From Bacteroidota bacterium (GTDB lineage: Bacteria > Bacteroidota > Bacteroidia > Bacteroidales > UBA10428): a stretch of DNA of 64,000 bases. Of this stretch, positions 47,223 to 56,799 are shown in pieces (the stretch's first letter is position 1; each line of letters opens with the position of its first letter). A program made the translations under genes and the position numbers. The notes beneath the pieces are model-generated. The model did not search any database. It was not told the origin of the DNA and saw only the letters and a list, made by a program, of their open reading frames with translations. The stretch covers positions 153,743 through 217,742 of the forward strand of contig JAEZZA010000034.1 of assembly GCA_023442525.1 (NCBI GenBank), read 5' to 3'.

Positions 47223-48308
47223 CTAATCAATTTTTTTAATGATGTCCTGCATCTTCTCATACTGCTCTTCCATGCTGAGCAATAATTTAACCTGGGCACG
47301 GGTTCGCTGAAGATTATGACCTTCGTGGTTGATGTGATAATAAATATCACCGTTCAGATGATCGGTCATGAACCTCAGGCATTGCATATATGTCATGGCC
47401 CTGGCGGATAACGACAGGTATTGTTTTTCTAAATCTGTGAGTATATCTCTCGTTGCCTCAAGATATCCCTCAGCATAAGCCCGGAAATAATCGATATTCA
47501 TGGAAACCCTTTCTGTATCGGAATCATCTTCATCGCCGGTATTGGTGAATGTCCGGATTGAATCGCCGAAATCATCATGTACCAAGCCCGGCATGACGGT
47601 ATCCAGATCAATTACACACAAACCTTTGCTATTGCTATCGAACAATACATTGTTGATTTTTGTGTCGTGATGGACAATTCTTAAAGGTATCCGGCATTCC
47701 GCTGCCAGGTTCATGATGGTCATCATTTCTTCGCGCCTTGAATTCAGCAGTTGGATTTCGGTTTCAGATTCCCTGATCCGCTCCTCCATGCCATTTTTAC
47801 GGGCATCGTCGAACTGCCTGAGGCGAAGCATCATGTTGTGGAAACTTCTGATTGTTTCCCGGATAGGTTTGGGAGATAAATCGGAGAGCTGTCGTAAAAA
47901 GTTACCGTAAGCTTTCCCTCCCTCATAAACCATATCGCTACTGGTTGCCCGGTCGAATGTTTTTCCGTTGATAAAATAAAAGCAGCGCCAGACTTTCTTT
48001 TCGCTGTCAGTATAAATCAGATTTCCGTCGGGTAAGCTCAGCGCAGTCAGCACTCTTTCCTGGACATCCTGAATGCCTGATAATTCAAGCTTATTTCGGA
48101 TATGAAGGGTTACAATCCGGATATTATTCATTACAGCAACCGGATCGCGAAATACGCGTGTATTCAACTGCTGCAGTACGATATATGGTTTTTTTACCGT
48201 ACTGACCAGATACGTGCTGTGAATATGTCCCGAACCAAGCGGTTTAATTTCCGTTATTTCGGATTCCGGAGCAAACCGGGTGACTATATCTTTAAGGTTA
48301 TTATCCAT
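47223..48308 (-). CDS. Sugar kinase of the aminoglycoside phosphotransferase/NahK-like family
   Basis: This is a 361-residue kinase-like protein from the ATG at 48308; the upstream extension to 48341 would run into the terminator hairpin. The catalytic loop HHDTKINNVLFD and the metal-binding CVIDLDTVMPGL resemble N-acetylhexosamine 1-kinases. Phosphorylation of a free sugar at C1 is plausible but not certain. It lies downstream of susC-susD but is separated from them by a terminator, so it probably has its own promoter. Confidence 0.82.
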   Translation of the reverse strand: MDNNLKDIVTRFAPESEITEIKPLGSGHIHSTYLVSTVKKPYIVLQQLNTRVFRDPVAVMNNIRIVTLHIRNKLELSGIQDVQERVLTALSLPDGNLIYTDSEKKVWRCFYFINGKTFDRATSSDMVYEGGKAYGNFLRQLSDLSPKPIRETIRSFHNMMLRLRQFDDARKNGMEERIRESETEIQLLNSRREEMMTIMNLAAECRIPLRIVHHDTKINNVLFDSNSKGLCVIDLDTVMPGLVHDDFGDSIRTFTNTGDEDDSDTERVSMNIDYFRAYAEGYLEATRDILTDLEKQYLSLSARAMTYMQCLRFMTDHLNGDIYYHINHEGHNLQRTRAQVKLLLSMEEQYEKMQDIIKKID

Positions 48309-48324
48309 ATTGTAAAGATAATTC

Positions 48325-48355
48325 CAAAAAAAGAGCGGCAAGGGTGCCGCTCTTT
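48325..48355 (-). terminator. Intrinsic terminator of the second susC-susD operon
   Basis: The arms aaagagcggca (48330-48340) and tgccgctcttt (48345-48355) pair perfectly around aggg. On the minus strand the stem is followed by a T-run (complement of the A-run 48326-48332). It lies 28 bases after the susD stop. Confidence 0.92.
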
Positions 48356-48382
48356 ATTTTTTAATCAAACCTGATCTTTCAA

Positions 48383-50149
48383 TTACGGTTCAAGAATGCC
48401 CGGTTGAAGATCAAGCTGTGTTTGTGGAATCGGAGCATAGATATCTTCAGGTCCGAATGTTTTGCCCTGCATTAATGATCTGAACTGAACATCTTTTGCT
48501 ATGTAAGCATTAAGAACTTCTTGTGCAATCCCCCAACGTACCAGGTCGAAGAAGCGGTGACCTTCCATTGCGAATTCGAGACGAAGTTCCATACGAACTG
48601 CCTTACGTGCATATTCCTGATTGGGGAAATCCGAATATGGAAGTACCAGATAATTAGCAGCCGGCTGAGTGTTGTCAACATAAGTAGCTATAACTTCCTG
48701 TGACATGTTCAATGTATCAAGGGCAGGATCGAGACGTCCCATTACAACACTGTTGGCGGCACGTGAACGAACCTGGTTTACCAAATCAAGTGCAAGACCG
48801 AGATCATTCTCTTCTACAGCAACCTCAGCTCTCCATAGAAGTATATGAGCCAACCTGTATGCTCTGTAATTGTTTGCATTTATTCCGGTAGCCCAACCTG
48901 TAGTGGTTGATTTTGATCCCTTTTCCGATTTTAAAAACATGTTCTTTTTATAAACATAGGGACCACCATTACCCTGGTCACGGATCCAATCCCTTCCACG
49001 CATGATACCCCAATCGAGGAATGGAATTCCACGACGGCCAACAGTATGGTCAAGACGGGGGTCTACGGTCTGAACAAGATCAACTGTAAATGGCTGATTG
49101 GAAGCCAGACCCATATCGTTCTTCAGATTCGCATCGTTATAGGTATCCAGTAAAGGCAGACCATTTGCATCGGTTTTAAAGGCGTTAACCAGGTTTTGCG
49201 TGGGCTGGAAGAAGCCGCAGCAAGTTCCGGTTCCGTCAACATTCTGGGGATAGTTCAAAGCATCACCGTAGTTGCCATTGGGCGATTCGATAGCACCGTC
49301 GTTTACGGAATACTGGATTTCCCATATAGATTCCTTATTATTACGTGTTGCAATCATGTAATTATCTTCGAAATTATCCATGAGTTCATACTTGCCAGCT
49401 TCGGCAGCTGCAATAATGTCATCGAGAAGAGGTTTTGCAGCAGGGTAATCGTTCTGGAACAGATGTACCCTGGCTAAAACAGCTTCAGCAGCATATTTGG
49501 TGGGACGACCAGGATCGGCCTGTTCTTCAGGAAGATTATCGATAGCAAACTGAAGGTCGGCTTCCATAAGAGCCCAGGTATCGATACCCTTATTGGGAAC
49601 CGTTGCGGGATCATCGGTTTCAATAATATAAGGTATATTATTGAACACTCTTTTCAGTTCGAAATGATAGTGTGCACGAAGGAAACGGGCTTCGGCCTGA
49701 ACCTGGGTGGCTTTCGCGGTAGAAACCTTTGCGCCGGCCATGGCCAGAACTTTCAGTACGTCATTAGTACGAGCAACAGCTTCATAATGGCCAAGCCACT
49801 TGTCGTTTACATAACCATTTGTAGCGTCGGCAGTGTACCATTCAATCGGATTGATAGTCGACTGGTCGGTAATATCCGAACCCTTGGTGGCATCATCGGA
49901 TCTTACAGCTCCCCATACCCAGTTGGTAACGGAGGCAGACCATACCCAATCTCCAAACCATCCACCAGCACGTAATCCTCCAACGAGAGGATGATAAGCT
50001 CCAATCAATAATGCATCCACACCGGCTTCATCGGCCAACAGTACGTCACTGGCTCTGCCGGTAGGCTTTGTGTCCAGAAAGTCTTCACTGCAGGAAAATA
50101 CTGCGGCAAAGGCCATCACAATGGATAATAGAAATGATATTTTTTTCAT
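48383..50149 (-). CDS. SusD/RagB-family lipoprotein (second locus)
   Basis: This is a 588-residue surface glycan-binding lipoprotein from the ATG at 50149. That start gives a lipoprotein signal with Cys20 (VFSCSEDFLDTKP); the longer frame to 50185 overlaps the susC end. Family segments AEARFLRAHYHFEL (near 146) and EFAMEGHRFFDLVRWG near the C-terminus are clear. It ends the operon at a strong terminator. The ligand is unknown; neighbouring genes suggest a glycoside processed by C3 oxidation. Confidence 0.95.
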   Translation of the reverse strand: MKKISFLLSIVMAFAAVFSCSEDFLDTKPTGRASDVLLADEAGVDALLIGAYHPLVGGLRAGGWFGDWVWSASVTNWVWGAVRSDDATKGSDITDQSTINPIEWYTADATNGYVNDKWLGHYEAVARTNDVLKVLAMAGAKVSTAKATQVQAEARFLRAHYHFELKRVFNNIPYIIETDDPATVPNKGIDTWALMEADLQFAIDNLPEEQADPGRPTKYAAEAVLARVHLFQNDYPAAKPLLDDIIAAAEAGKYELMDNFEDNYMIATRNNKESIWEIQYSVNDGAIESPNGNYGDALNYPQNVDGTGTCCGFFQPTQNLVNAFKTDANGLPLLDTYNDANLKNDMGLASNQPFTVDLVQTVDPRLDHTVGRRGIPFLDWGIMRGRDWIRDQGNGGPYVYKKNMFLKSEKGSKSTTTGWATGINANNYRAYRLAHILLWRAEVAVEENDLGLALDLVNQVRSRAANSVVMGRLDPALDTLNMSQEVIATYVDNTQPAANYLVLPYSDFPNQEYARKAVRMELRLEFAMEGHRFFDLVRWGIAQEVLNAYIAKDVQFRSLMQGKTFGPEDIYAPIPQTQLDLQPGILEP

Positions 50150-50187
50150 AAAATTTTCATTTAAAAGTTTAATCAATTGAACCATGA

Positions 50188-53100
50188 TTACAGGTCAACC
50201 TTTACACCAAGATTGAACCAGCGAACACTCGGCCAGGCACCATGATCCAAACCCAGATTCCTGCCTGAACCTCTTACTTCAGGATCAAGACCGCGATACT
50301 TGGTTATGGTGAAAAGGTTCGAAACAAGCAGGTAAACCTGGAAGTTACTTAAACTGAGTTTGTTTGTCAGAGAAACCGGCAGGTCATATGATAACTGCAG
50401 GTTCTTACATCTCAGGAAGGAAGCATCTTCAAGGAATGCGGTTGATTCATATTGACTGATAGGTGCACTGTCGAATGCCGGTAATCTTGCACCTGGGTTT
50501 TCAGGTGTCCATGAATCATATAAAGCATCTTTACTACGGTTACCGTTGAACTGGCTATAGTCGATCCAGCGTGCTACTACATTGATCATATCATTGCCAT
50601 AGCTGGCATAGAAGAATGCGGATAAATTCAGGTTCTTATAGCCAACGCTAAGATTCAGACCTGAAGTGAATTTCGGATGGGGACTGCCGATATAGGTACG
50701 GTCGTTACCGTCAATAATACCATCAGGCTCGCCATCGGGGCCGCTTATGTCACGGAAATTGAAATGTCCGGGTTTGTTATACGAAGGATCACCGAAAGCA
50801 ACTTCTTCGTTTGTAAAGTCATGATCAACCTGGAAAATTCCATCTACAATATATCCGTAGAATTCAGGGAAAGAAGTTCCCGGCTCGGCACGGGTATAAG
50901 TGATCTGCCTGAATGCATCACCATTGAGAAATTCACTGGCGTTTTCGGAAAGCTTCTTAATCTCGTTTTTATAATGCGAGAAAACCAGTCCTACTGAATA
51001 GGTAATATCTCCACCCAGCGCTTTGTTGTTATAGTCGATGGTAATATCATAACCCTTGTTATTCATGTCGCCTACGTTTATTGAAGGAGGCTGTAATGAA
51101 CCTACAACGCCGGGAATACTTCTAGGATAAAGCATGTCCTTGGTATTTCTCCACCATACATCAACAGTTGCGCTCAGGGTATTGTTCAGGAAAGCAGCAT
51201 CAAAACCGATGTTGGTTGTATAAGTTGTTTCCCACTTGGCATCGGGGTTACCGAGACGATCGTGTGAAAAACCAAGAGATGAAGTATTATCGCCACCTCC
51301 GATTGAATAATAAGTAAACTGAGGATTGAGATAGAATGTTGAGAAACCGTTGTATGGTGAACCTAATTCATCATTACCGGATATTCCCCAACCTCCGCGG
51401 ATTTTCAGGTAATTCATGAACGATTTGGTAGCATCCATGAATCCTTCTTCTGAGATTCTCCATCCAAGTGAAAAGGCAGGGAATGTTCCCCACTTATGAT
51501 TCTCGGTAAATCCCGATGAACCATCACGACGCAGGGTGGCCTCTAACAAATATTTATCCATAAATGAATAATTCAAACGGCCGAAATAAGATAACCACCT
51601 CTGATCAGTGCCATCTCCGTTATTTGACTGGTCTGATGCTCCTGCATCAAGATAGAGATAATCTTCGTCAACTGAGAAGAATGTGGAACGGAATGCTGAG
51701 AAGTTACGATAAGTAGTTGAGGTGGCTTCTGTACCTAACAAAACATTGATCTTGTGTACATCAGCAAGTGTCTTGTTATAAACCAGAGTATTGGTAAATG
51801 TCCACTGCAGCGTATAATTGTTTGAATTGGTCAGCTGGTCGGTCAGCTTGGCTTCTGTGAACTCGGGGTTCTTCATGAATACGTCGCGACCGTTATAGCT
51901 GCGATAGTCGAAACCAAACTGGCTTTTTAATTTGAAGTCCTTTAAAATGGTGGCTTCAGCATAAGCATTACCAAGACCTCTGAGGTTGTTTCCAAGGTCA
52001 AGGCGATCACGCCATAATACAGCAACCGGGTTTTCTCCGTTACCAGTTCCGTTTCCTGCAGTACCGGCAAAGTTGCCCATTATATCATAAACGGGTACAA
52101 TGGGTTGCATACGGTAAGCCTGTGATATCGGAGTGCCTTCACCATTTTGTCCCATATTACCTTTTGACTGGGTATAGGTGAGTCCTAACGACTGACCGAT
52201 GTTCATCCACCTGGTCAGTTTGGCATCCGAATTCGAACGTAACGAATACCTGTCGAAACTTGTATGAATAAGAATACCTTCTTCATTCAGGTAACCTGCT
52301 GTGAATGCATAGGTTCCCTTATCAGTTCCGCCTGATAAAGTAACGTTAACATCTTTCCTGTACGCGGTACGATAAATTTCATCATACCAATCAGTACCTT
52401 GTTTGTTGGCACGAGTGATCGGCTTGAAATTTGCAGGGTCAGAAACGTAATTCGACGGATCAGTACTCGGATCTCCTTCCATAGCTCTGTTCGGATTGAT
52501 ATAGTCGTAAATGGTCGGTTCAGGACCAGTGCCGTATACAGTTGCAATGGGGTAATCACTAATTGGCTTGCCCTCGTATGCTGCCTGTCTCCAGCCAAGT
52601 TCACCGAATTCTCTGGTATTCAGAAGATCATACTTATTGGTTGCAGCACCTGTTCCGAATACGGCATTCACCGAAACACGGGTCTTACCGGTTTCACCAC
52701 GCTTGGTTGTGATAATGATAACACCATTAGCACCACGGGCACCATATATAGCTGCTGATGAAGCATCTTTCAGCACGGTGATGTTCTCAATTTCATTGGG
52801 GTTGATCTGCGAAAAGCCGAATTTTGTGGGTACACCGTCAACTACCAGAAGAGGCTGATTGTTATTGATGGTTCCCATACCACGGATATTGATTTCAGCA
52901 TCACCGCCCGGGTTGTGAGAAGCCTGAATATTAACGCCGGCTGCCTTTCCCTGTAATCTCTGGATAGGGTTAGCAGCTACTTCGTTTTCAAGCGAAGCCG
53001 AATTTACGGTAGATACAGAACCTGTAACCGAAGCACGGGTCTGGGTTGAATAACCCACAATAACGATTTCACTTAAAGCTGTTACTTCTTCCTGAAGAGT

Positions 53101-53376
53101 AACATCTATTACTGTACGACCGGCAATTGCGATTTCCTGTGTTTCCATACCGATGAAGCTGAAAACCAAAGTAGTCGCATCGGATGGTACGTTCAAACGA
53201 TACGTACCGTCAGCCTGTGTAACCGTACCGGACTGGGTTCCTTTAACCTGAATGGTAACTCCCGCCAGAGATTCACCATTGGCATCATAAACCTTACCTG
53301 TTACGGCTACTCCTTGTGCGAACATCTGCATTCCTGCAAATGCCACGCATAAGAGAATAAGCATTAGTCTTTTCAT
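50188..53376 (-). CDS. SusC/RagA-family TonB-dependent transporter (second locus)
   Basis: This is a 1062-residue outer-membrane importer. It has a signal peptide (1-20), a carboxypeptidase-regulatory-like domain (TGKVYDANGESLAGVTI), the SusC plug segments AAGVNIQASHNPGG and DASSAAIYGARGANGVI, and a barrel ending FNLGVKVDL. It precedes susD by 38 bases. No anti-sigma, hybrid two-component or LacI regulator lies beside it, and the operator of the xylan locus was not seen upstream. Confidence 0.96.
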   Translation of the reverse strand: MKRLMLILLCVAFAGMQMFAQGVAVTGKVYDANGESLAGVTIQVKGTQSGTVTQADGTYRLNVPSDATTLVFSFIGMETQEIAIAGRTVIDVTLQEEVTALSEIVIVGYSTQTRASVTGSVSTVNSASLENEVAANPIQRLQGKAAGVNIQASHNPGGDAEINIRGMGTINNNQPLLVVDGVPTKFGFSQINPNEIENITVLKDASSAAIYGARGANGVIIITTKRGETGKTRVSVNAVFGTGAATNKYDLLNTREFGELGWRQAAYEGKPISDYPIATVYGTGPEPTIYDYINPNRAMEGDPSTDPSNYVSDPANFKPITRANKQGTDWYDEIYRTAYRKDVNVTLSGGTDKGTYAFTAGYLNEEGILIHTSFDRYSLRSNSDAKLTRWMNIGQSLGLTYTQSKGNMGQNGEGTPISQAYRMQPIVPVYDIMGNFAGTAGNGTGNGENPVAVLWRDRLDLGNNLRGLGNAYAEATILKDFKLKSQFGFDYRSYNGRDVFMKNPEFTEAKLTDQLTNSNNYTLQWTFTNTLVYNKTLADVHKINVLLGTEATSTTYRNFSAFRSTFFSVDEDYLYLDAGASDQSNNGDGTDQRWLSYFGRLNYSFMDKYLLEATLRRDGSSGFTENHKWGTFPAFSLGWRISEEGFMDATKSFMNYLKIRGGWGISGNDELGSPYNGFSTFYLNPQFTYYSIGGGDNTSSLGFSHDRLGNPDAKWETTYTTNIGFDAAFLNNTLSATVDVWWRNTKDMLYPRSIPGVVGSLQPPSINVGDMNNKGYDITIDYNNKALGGDITYSVGLVFSHYKNEIKKLSENASEFLNGDAFRQITYTRAEPGTSFPEFYGYIVDGIFQVDHDFTNEEVAFGDPSYNKPGHFNFRDISGPDGEPDGIIDGNDRTYIGSPHPKFTSGLNLSVGYKNLNLSAFFYASYGNDMINVVARWIDYSQFNGNRSKDALYDSWTPENPGARLPAFDSAPISQYESTAFLEDASFLRCKNLQLSYDLPVSLTNKLSLSNFQVYLLVSNLFTITKYRGLDPEVRGSGRNLGLDHGAWPSVRWFNLGVKVDL

Positions 53377-53695
53377 AAAGAATAGTTTAAAGGTTAATTA
53401 ATTAATTAATTTGTATAATTAGGTATGTTAAAACTACAACAATTTTTGCTAATTGCACATGATACTGCTCAAAATTTTCGGACTAATACGGGTGATTAAA
53501 GCTAATTAACAGAAGATGAATTGAATGCAAAATTATTTGGTTGGGTTAAATGAAATTTTTATATATTGTCGTTGTTATTGGAATAACAGAAAAATTTTTA
53601 CATTTGTAAAGACATTTCTGAGATAACGGTCGCAACAATAGTTGTGACCGTTTTCAAAGAACCAAAATAAATCATCTGACCCGGAGGAATATCCT
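53377..53695. other. Divergent regulatory region between susC and the hyd operon
   Basis: This 319-base AT-rich gap holds a (ttaa)n run at 53394-53411 in the susC leader, a minus-strand taattttg (-7-like, 53528-53535) that may serve susC, and on the plus strand the hyd promoter and leader hairpin described separately. No small gene is visible. Confidence 0.6.
53599..53652 (+). promoter_or_regulatory. Promoter and leader hairpin of the hyd maturation operon
   Basis: TACATTTG (53599-53606) matches the TAnnTTTG -7 box. About 20 bases downstream, arms at 53625-53636 and 53641-53652 form a 12-bp hairpin with a single G-U pair and loop aata, followed by tt. It would lie at the very 5' end of the mRNA or act as a palindromic operator. 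A true Shine-Dalgarno GGAGG (53683-53687) precedes the first start codon, which is unusual in this phylum. Confidence 0.65.
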
Positions 53696-53941
53696 ATGGA
53701 GAAGAGAATCGGTGCTATACTCATCATTGTAAAGGACAAGGAAAACGTTCAGAAGCTCAACAGTATTCTGTCAAATCACGCTTCCGTCATTATCGGCCGC
53801 CAGGGCATTCCTGTACGCGACAGGGGTCTCAACGTTATCTCACTGGTAATTGAAGGTACAAACGACGAGATCAGCACACTCTCAGGACAAATAGGCAGGC
53901 TTCAGGGTGTATCGAGCAAGTCGATATTAGCCAAGGAATAG
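53696..53941 (+). CDS. TM1266-family iron-only hydrogenase system regulator
   Basis: This is an 81-residue protein with an ACT/ferredoxin-like beta-alpha-beta pattern (RIGAILIIVKD, VISLVIEGTNDEISTLSGQIG) matching the small putative regulators found with [FeFe]-hydrogenase maturation genes. Immediate linkage to hydG, hydF and hydE supports this. The ligand and mode of action are not known. A GGAGG ribosome-binding site lies 8 bases before its ATG. Confidence 0.88.
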   Translation: MEKRIGAILIIVKDKENVQKLNSILSNHASVIIGRQGIPVRDRGLNVISLVIEGTNDEISTLSGQIGRLQGVSSKSILAKE

Positions 53942-53995
53942 CGCATTATTCTTCATAAGGTAAGCAGGGCGCTGAATATCGGTTTTGTATCGAAG

Positions 53996-55453
53996 ATGAA
54001 GGAGTGGAGAGAGTTAAAGACTAATGATATGAAGTTTACACCGGAAAAATACCAGATACCCGACCATCCCATGGTTCCGTTTATTGATGCGGATGAAATT
54101 GATAATCTGATCAGAAATGCACGGCCCGACAAATCAATTATCCGCGATATCATTGCTAAATCGCTTGACAAGCATCGCCTGAGCATGGCCGAAACCGCAA
54201 TGCTCATCAATACTACCGATGAAGATCTTATTGATGAAATAAAGGATGGTGCCAGCAGACTAAAAAAAGCTGTATATGGCAACAGGATTGTACTGTTTGC
54301 CCCTCTGTATATCGGGAATAAATGTATTAACAATTGCAAATACTGTGGTTTCCGTGCATCAAATAAAGATCAGGTCCGCACAAGCCTGGATACCCAACAG
54401 ATCATCAGCGAGGTAAAAGCTCTGGAAGATCAGGGACAGAAGCGGCTGATACTTGTTTTTGGAGAACATCCCGATTATAGTGCGCAATTTATTGCCGACA
54501 CCGCCCGGACTGTTTATTCAGTCAAATCAGGTAACGGCGAAATCCGGCGGGTAAATATCAACGCTGCTCCCCTGGATATAGCCGGATTCAGGATTGTTAA
54601 AGAAGCCGGTATTGGCACATACCAGATCTTCCAGGAAACTTATCACCCCGAAGCTTATAAACTTTACCATCCTTCGGGCAGGAAAAGGGATTACGGCTAC
54701 CGGCTAACCTCACTAGACCGTGCACAGGAAGCCGGATTAGACGATGTAGGGATCGGTGCTTTATTCGGACTCTACGACTGGAGGTTCGAAGTACTGGGAC
54801 TGATCAGGCATACCAATCACCTGGAGGCATGTTATAATGTGGGCCCGCATACCATTTCATTTCCCAGGGTGAAGGATGCGTCGGCAGCCAACTTGTCCGA
54901 CAAGTATGAAGTGAAGGATCAGGATTTTGCAAAGATGGTGGCCATACTACGGCTCGCGGTACCTTACACGGGTATGATTCTGACCGCCAGGGAGCCGGCG
55001 CACATTCGTACCGACCTCATGAAATACGGCGTTTCGCAAATTGATGGCGGAACCCGGATCGAATTGGGTGCTTACGCTTCCGAAAAGTCATCACAGAACC
55101 TGAATAAGGAACAATTCAAGATCAACGACGACCGATCGTTGAATGAAGTTATCAACGAATTAATCGAAAGTGATCAAATACCATCTTTTTGCACGGCATG
55201 CTACAGGTTGGGAAGAACAGGCGAGCACTTCATGGAGTTTTCTGTGCCGGGCTTTATTAAAAACTTCTGCACACCAAATGCCCTGTTGACCCTGGCGGAA
55301 TATATTGAAGATTATGCTTCAGATGAAACGGCCCGGAAAGGCTATGCCGTTATTGAAAAAAACATTGCCACGCTTAACGGGAGTGTAAATGCTTCGGAAT
55401 TACACAAACGCCTGGACAGAATTAAGGCGGGTGAAAGAGACCTGTATTTCTGA
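53996..55453 (+). CDS. hydG: [FeFe]-hydrogenase maturase HydG, tyrosine lyase
   Basis: HydG is a radical SAM enzyme that cleaves tyrosine to p-cresol and yields the CO and CN ligands, as an iron synthon, for the H-cluster. The 485-residue protein has the SAM cluster motif C110-X3-C114-X2-C117 (CINNCKYC) and the C-terminal second-cluster motif C399-X2-C402-X22-C425. That C-terminal motif separates it from ThiH. A downstream ATG at 54029 is an alternative start. Confidence 0.97.
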   Translation: MKEWRELKTNDMKFTPEKYQIPDHPMVPFIDADEIDNLIRNARPDKSIIRDIIAKSLDKHRLSMAETAMLINTTDEDLIDEIKDGASRLKKAVYGNRIVLFAPLYIGNKCINNCKYCGFRASNKDQVRTSLDTQQIISEVKALEDQGQKRLILVFGEHPDYSAQFIADTARTVYSVKSGNGEIRRVNINAAPLDIAGFRIVKEAGIGTYQIFQETYHPEAYKLYHPSGRKRDYGYRLTSLDRAQEAGLDDVGIGALFGLYDWRFEVLGLIRHTNHLEACYNVGPHTISFPRVKDASAANLSDKYEVKDQDFAKMVAILRLAVPYTGMILTAREPAHIRTDLMKYGVSQIDGGTRIELGAYASEKSSQNLNKEQFKINDDRSLNEVINELIESDQIPSFCTACYRLGRTGEHFMEFSVPGFIKNFCTPNALLTLAEYIEDYASDETARKGYAVIEKNIATLNGSVNASELHKRLDRIKAGERDLYF

Positions 55454-55499
55454 TCATTTTTTAAACCTGAATTTCAAATTTTCAAACTTAAGAATCTAA

Positions 55500-56705
55500 A
55501 TGGATAAAGGACGCGAACACAAACCTCACATAGGCATTTTCGGACGCCGGAATTATGGAAAGAGTTCTCTCATTAACGCACTGGTGGGGCAGGATGTGGC
55601 TATTGTTTCTGCCGATCCCGGCACAACAACCGATCCGGTTAAAAAGTCAATGGAGCTTGAAGGCGTTGGTCCGGCCATTCTCATTGACACTGCCGGAATT
55701 GACGATACCGGTGAATTGGGCGAACTGCGTGTTCAGAAATCCCGCGAGGTAATGAAGATAATCGATCTGGCTTTGCTTGTGGTAACAGGCAACCAGGCAG
55801 GATGCTACGAAGAACAGCTGGCCAATGAGTTTTATGAAGCAGGCGTTCCCTTCATTTTTATCCATAACAAATCGGACCTTGAGCCGCTCAATCCCTCTTT
55901 CAGTGATGAGCTGAAAGCAAAATACAATGCCCCGGTTATTGAACTGAGCGCCACACAAGATAAGGATCTGGCACGACTCAGCGAGGCAATAAAATCGAAT
56001 ATGCCCGAGACGGCATGGAGGACCCAATCATTGATGGGAGACCTCGTCACCAGGGGTGATCTCGTATTGTTAATAGTCCCGATTGATACCGAGGCCCCCG
56101 AGGGCAGGCTTATTTTACCACAGGTACAAGCTATAAGGGACCTTTTGGACAATAATTGTATTGTAATTGTCCTTAAAGAAAGCGAACTGGAAATGTTCCT
56201 GAATAAATTTCCTGTTAAACCCTCACTGGCTGTTTGCGATACATCGGTTATTCTGAAGGCAAATGCCCTGGTACCTCCGGATATTCCATTAACAGGATTC
56301 AGCATCCTGCTGGCTAAATACAAGGGCGAATTCGATCAATACCTGAAAGGCACACCAGCCATCTCAACTCTGAAGGATGGTGATCGCATCCTGATGCTTG
56401 AGTCATGCACACATCATGTTTCGTGCGACGATATTGGCCGTTACAAGTTGCCCTTATGGATTAAAAAGTATACAGGAAAGAACCTGGAATTTGATGTGAT
56501 TGCCGGGCTGAATAATCTGGCGCGGCCGGTCACAGATTATGCCCTGGTAGTGCAATGTGGAGGGTGTATGATCACCCGTAAACAGATAGTGAACCGACTT
56601 CGTCCTGCTATCGAAGCGGGAATCCCGGTTACCAATTATGGCATGGCTATCGCCTACATGCATGGAGCCTACGAACGTTCCATCGCCCCTTTTATTTCAG
56701 TATAA
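55500..56705 (+). CDS. hydF: [FeFe]-hydrogenase maturation GTPase HydF
   Basis: HydF is the scaffold GTPase on which the binuclear iron subcluster is assembled and from which it passes to the hydrogenase. The 401-residue protein has the P-loop GRRNYGKS (15-22), DPGTTTD, DTAGIDD and HNKSD, then a dimerisation domain and a C-terminal cluster domain with the conserved CxH (SCTHH) and CxxC (QCGGC) ligands. It follows hydG by 46 bases. Confidence 0.97.
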   Translation: MDKGREHKPHIGIFGRRNYGKSSLINALVGQDVAIVSADPGTTTDPVKKSMELEGVGPAILIDTAGIDDTGELGELRVQKSREVMKIIDLALLVVTGNQAGCYEEQLANEFYEAGVPFIFIHNKSDLEPLNPSFSDELKAKYNAPVIELSATQDKDLARLSEAIKSNMPETAWRTQSLMGDLVTRGDLVLLIVPIDTEAPEGRLILPQVQAIRDLLDNNCIVIVLKESELEMFLNKFPVKPSLAVCDTSVILKANALVPPDIPLTGFSILLAKYKGEFDQYLKGTPAISTLKDGDRILMLESCTHHVSCDDIGRYKLPLWIKKYTGKNLEFDVIAGLNNLARPVTDYALVVQCGGCMITRKQIVNRLRPAIEAGIPVTNYGMAIAYMHGAYERSIAPFISV

Positions 56706-56732
56706 TCATTGCTAGGAGTGAAACGACGAAGC

Positions 56733-56752
56733 CCTGCCTGCCGGCAGGCAGG
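56733..56752. repeat. 20-bp perfect palindrome between hydF and hydE
   Basis: The sequence cctgcctgccggcaggcagg is fully self-complementary, with gc-rich flanks. It lies 28 bases after the hydF stop. It resembles REP-type palindromes scattered in bacterial genomes; a role in mRNA processing between hydF and hydE is possible. Confidence 0.85.
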
Positions 56753-56799
56753 AATCTGCCCGCACAGGCAAAACCTTAAATCAAAGCGTTACTTTAACC

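Noticed and set aside
53996..55453. HydG as thiazole synthase ThiH or another tyrosine lyase
   Set aside because: The C-terminal CX2CX22C cluster motif and flanking hydF and hydE identify HydG.
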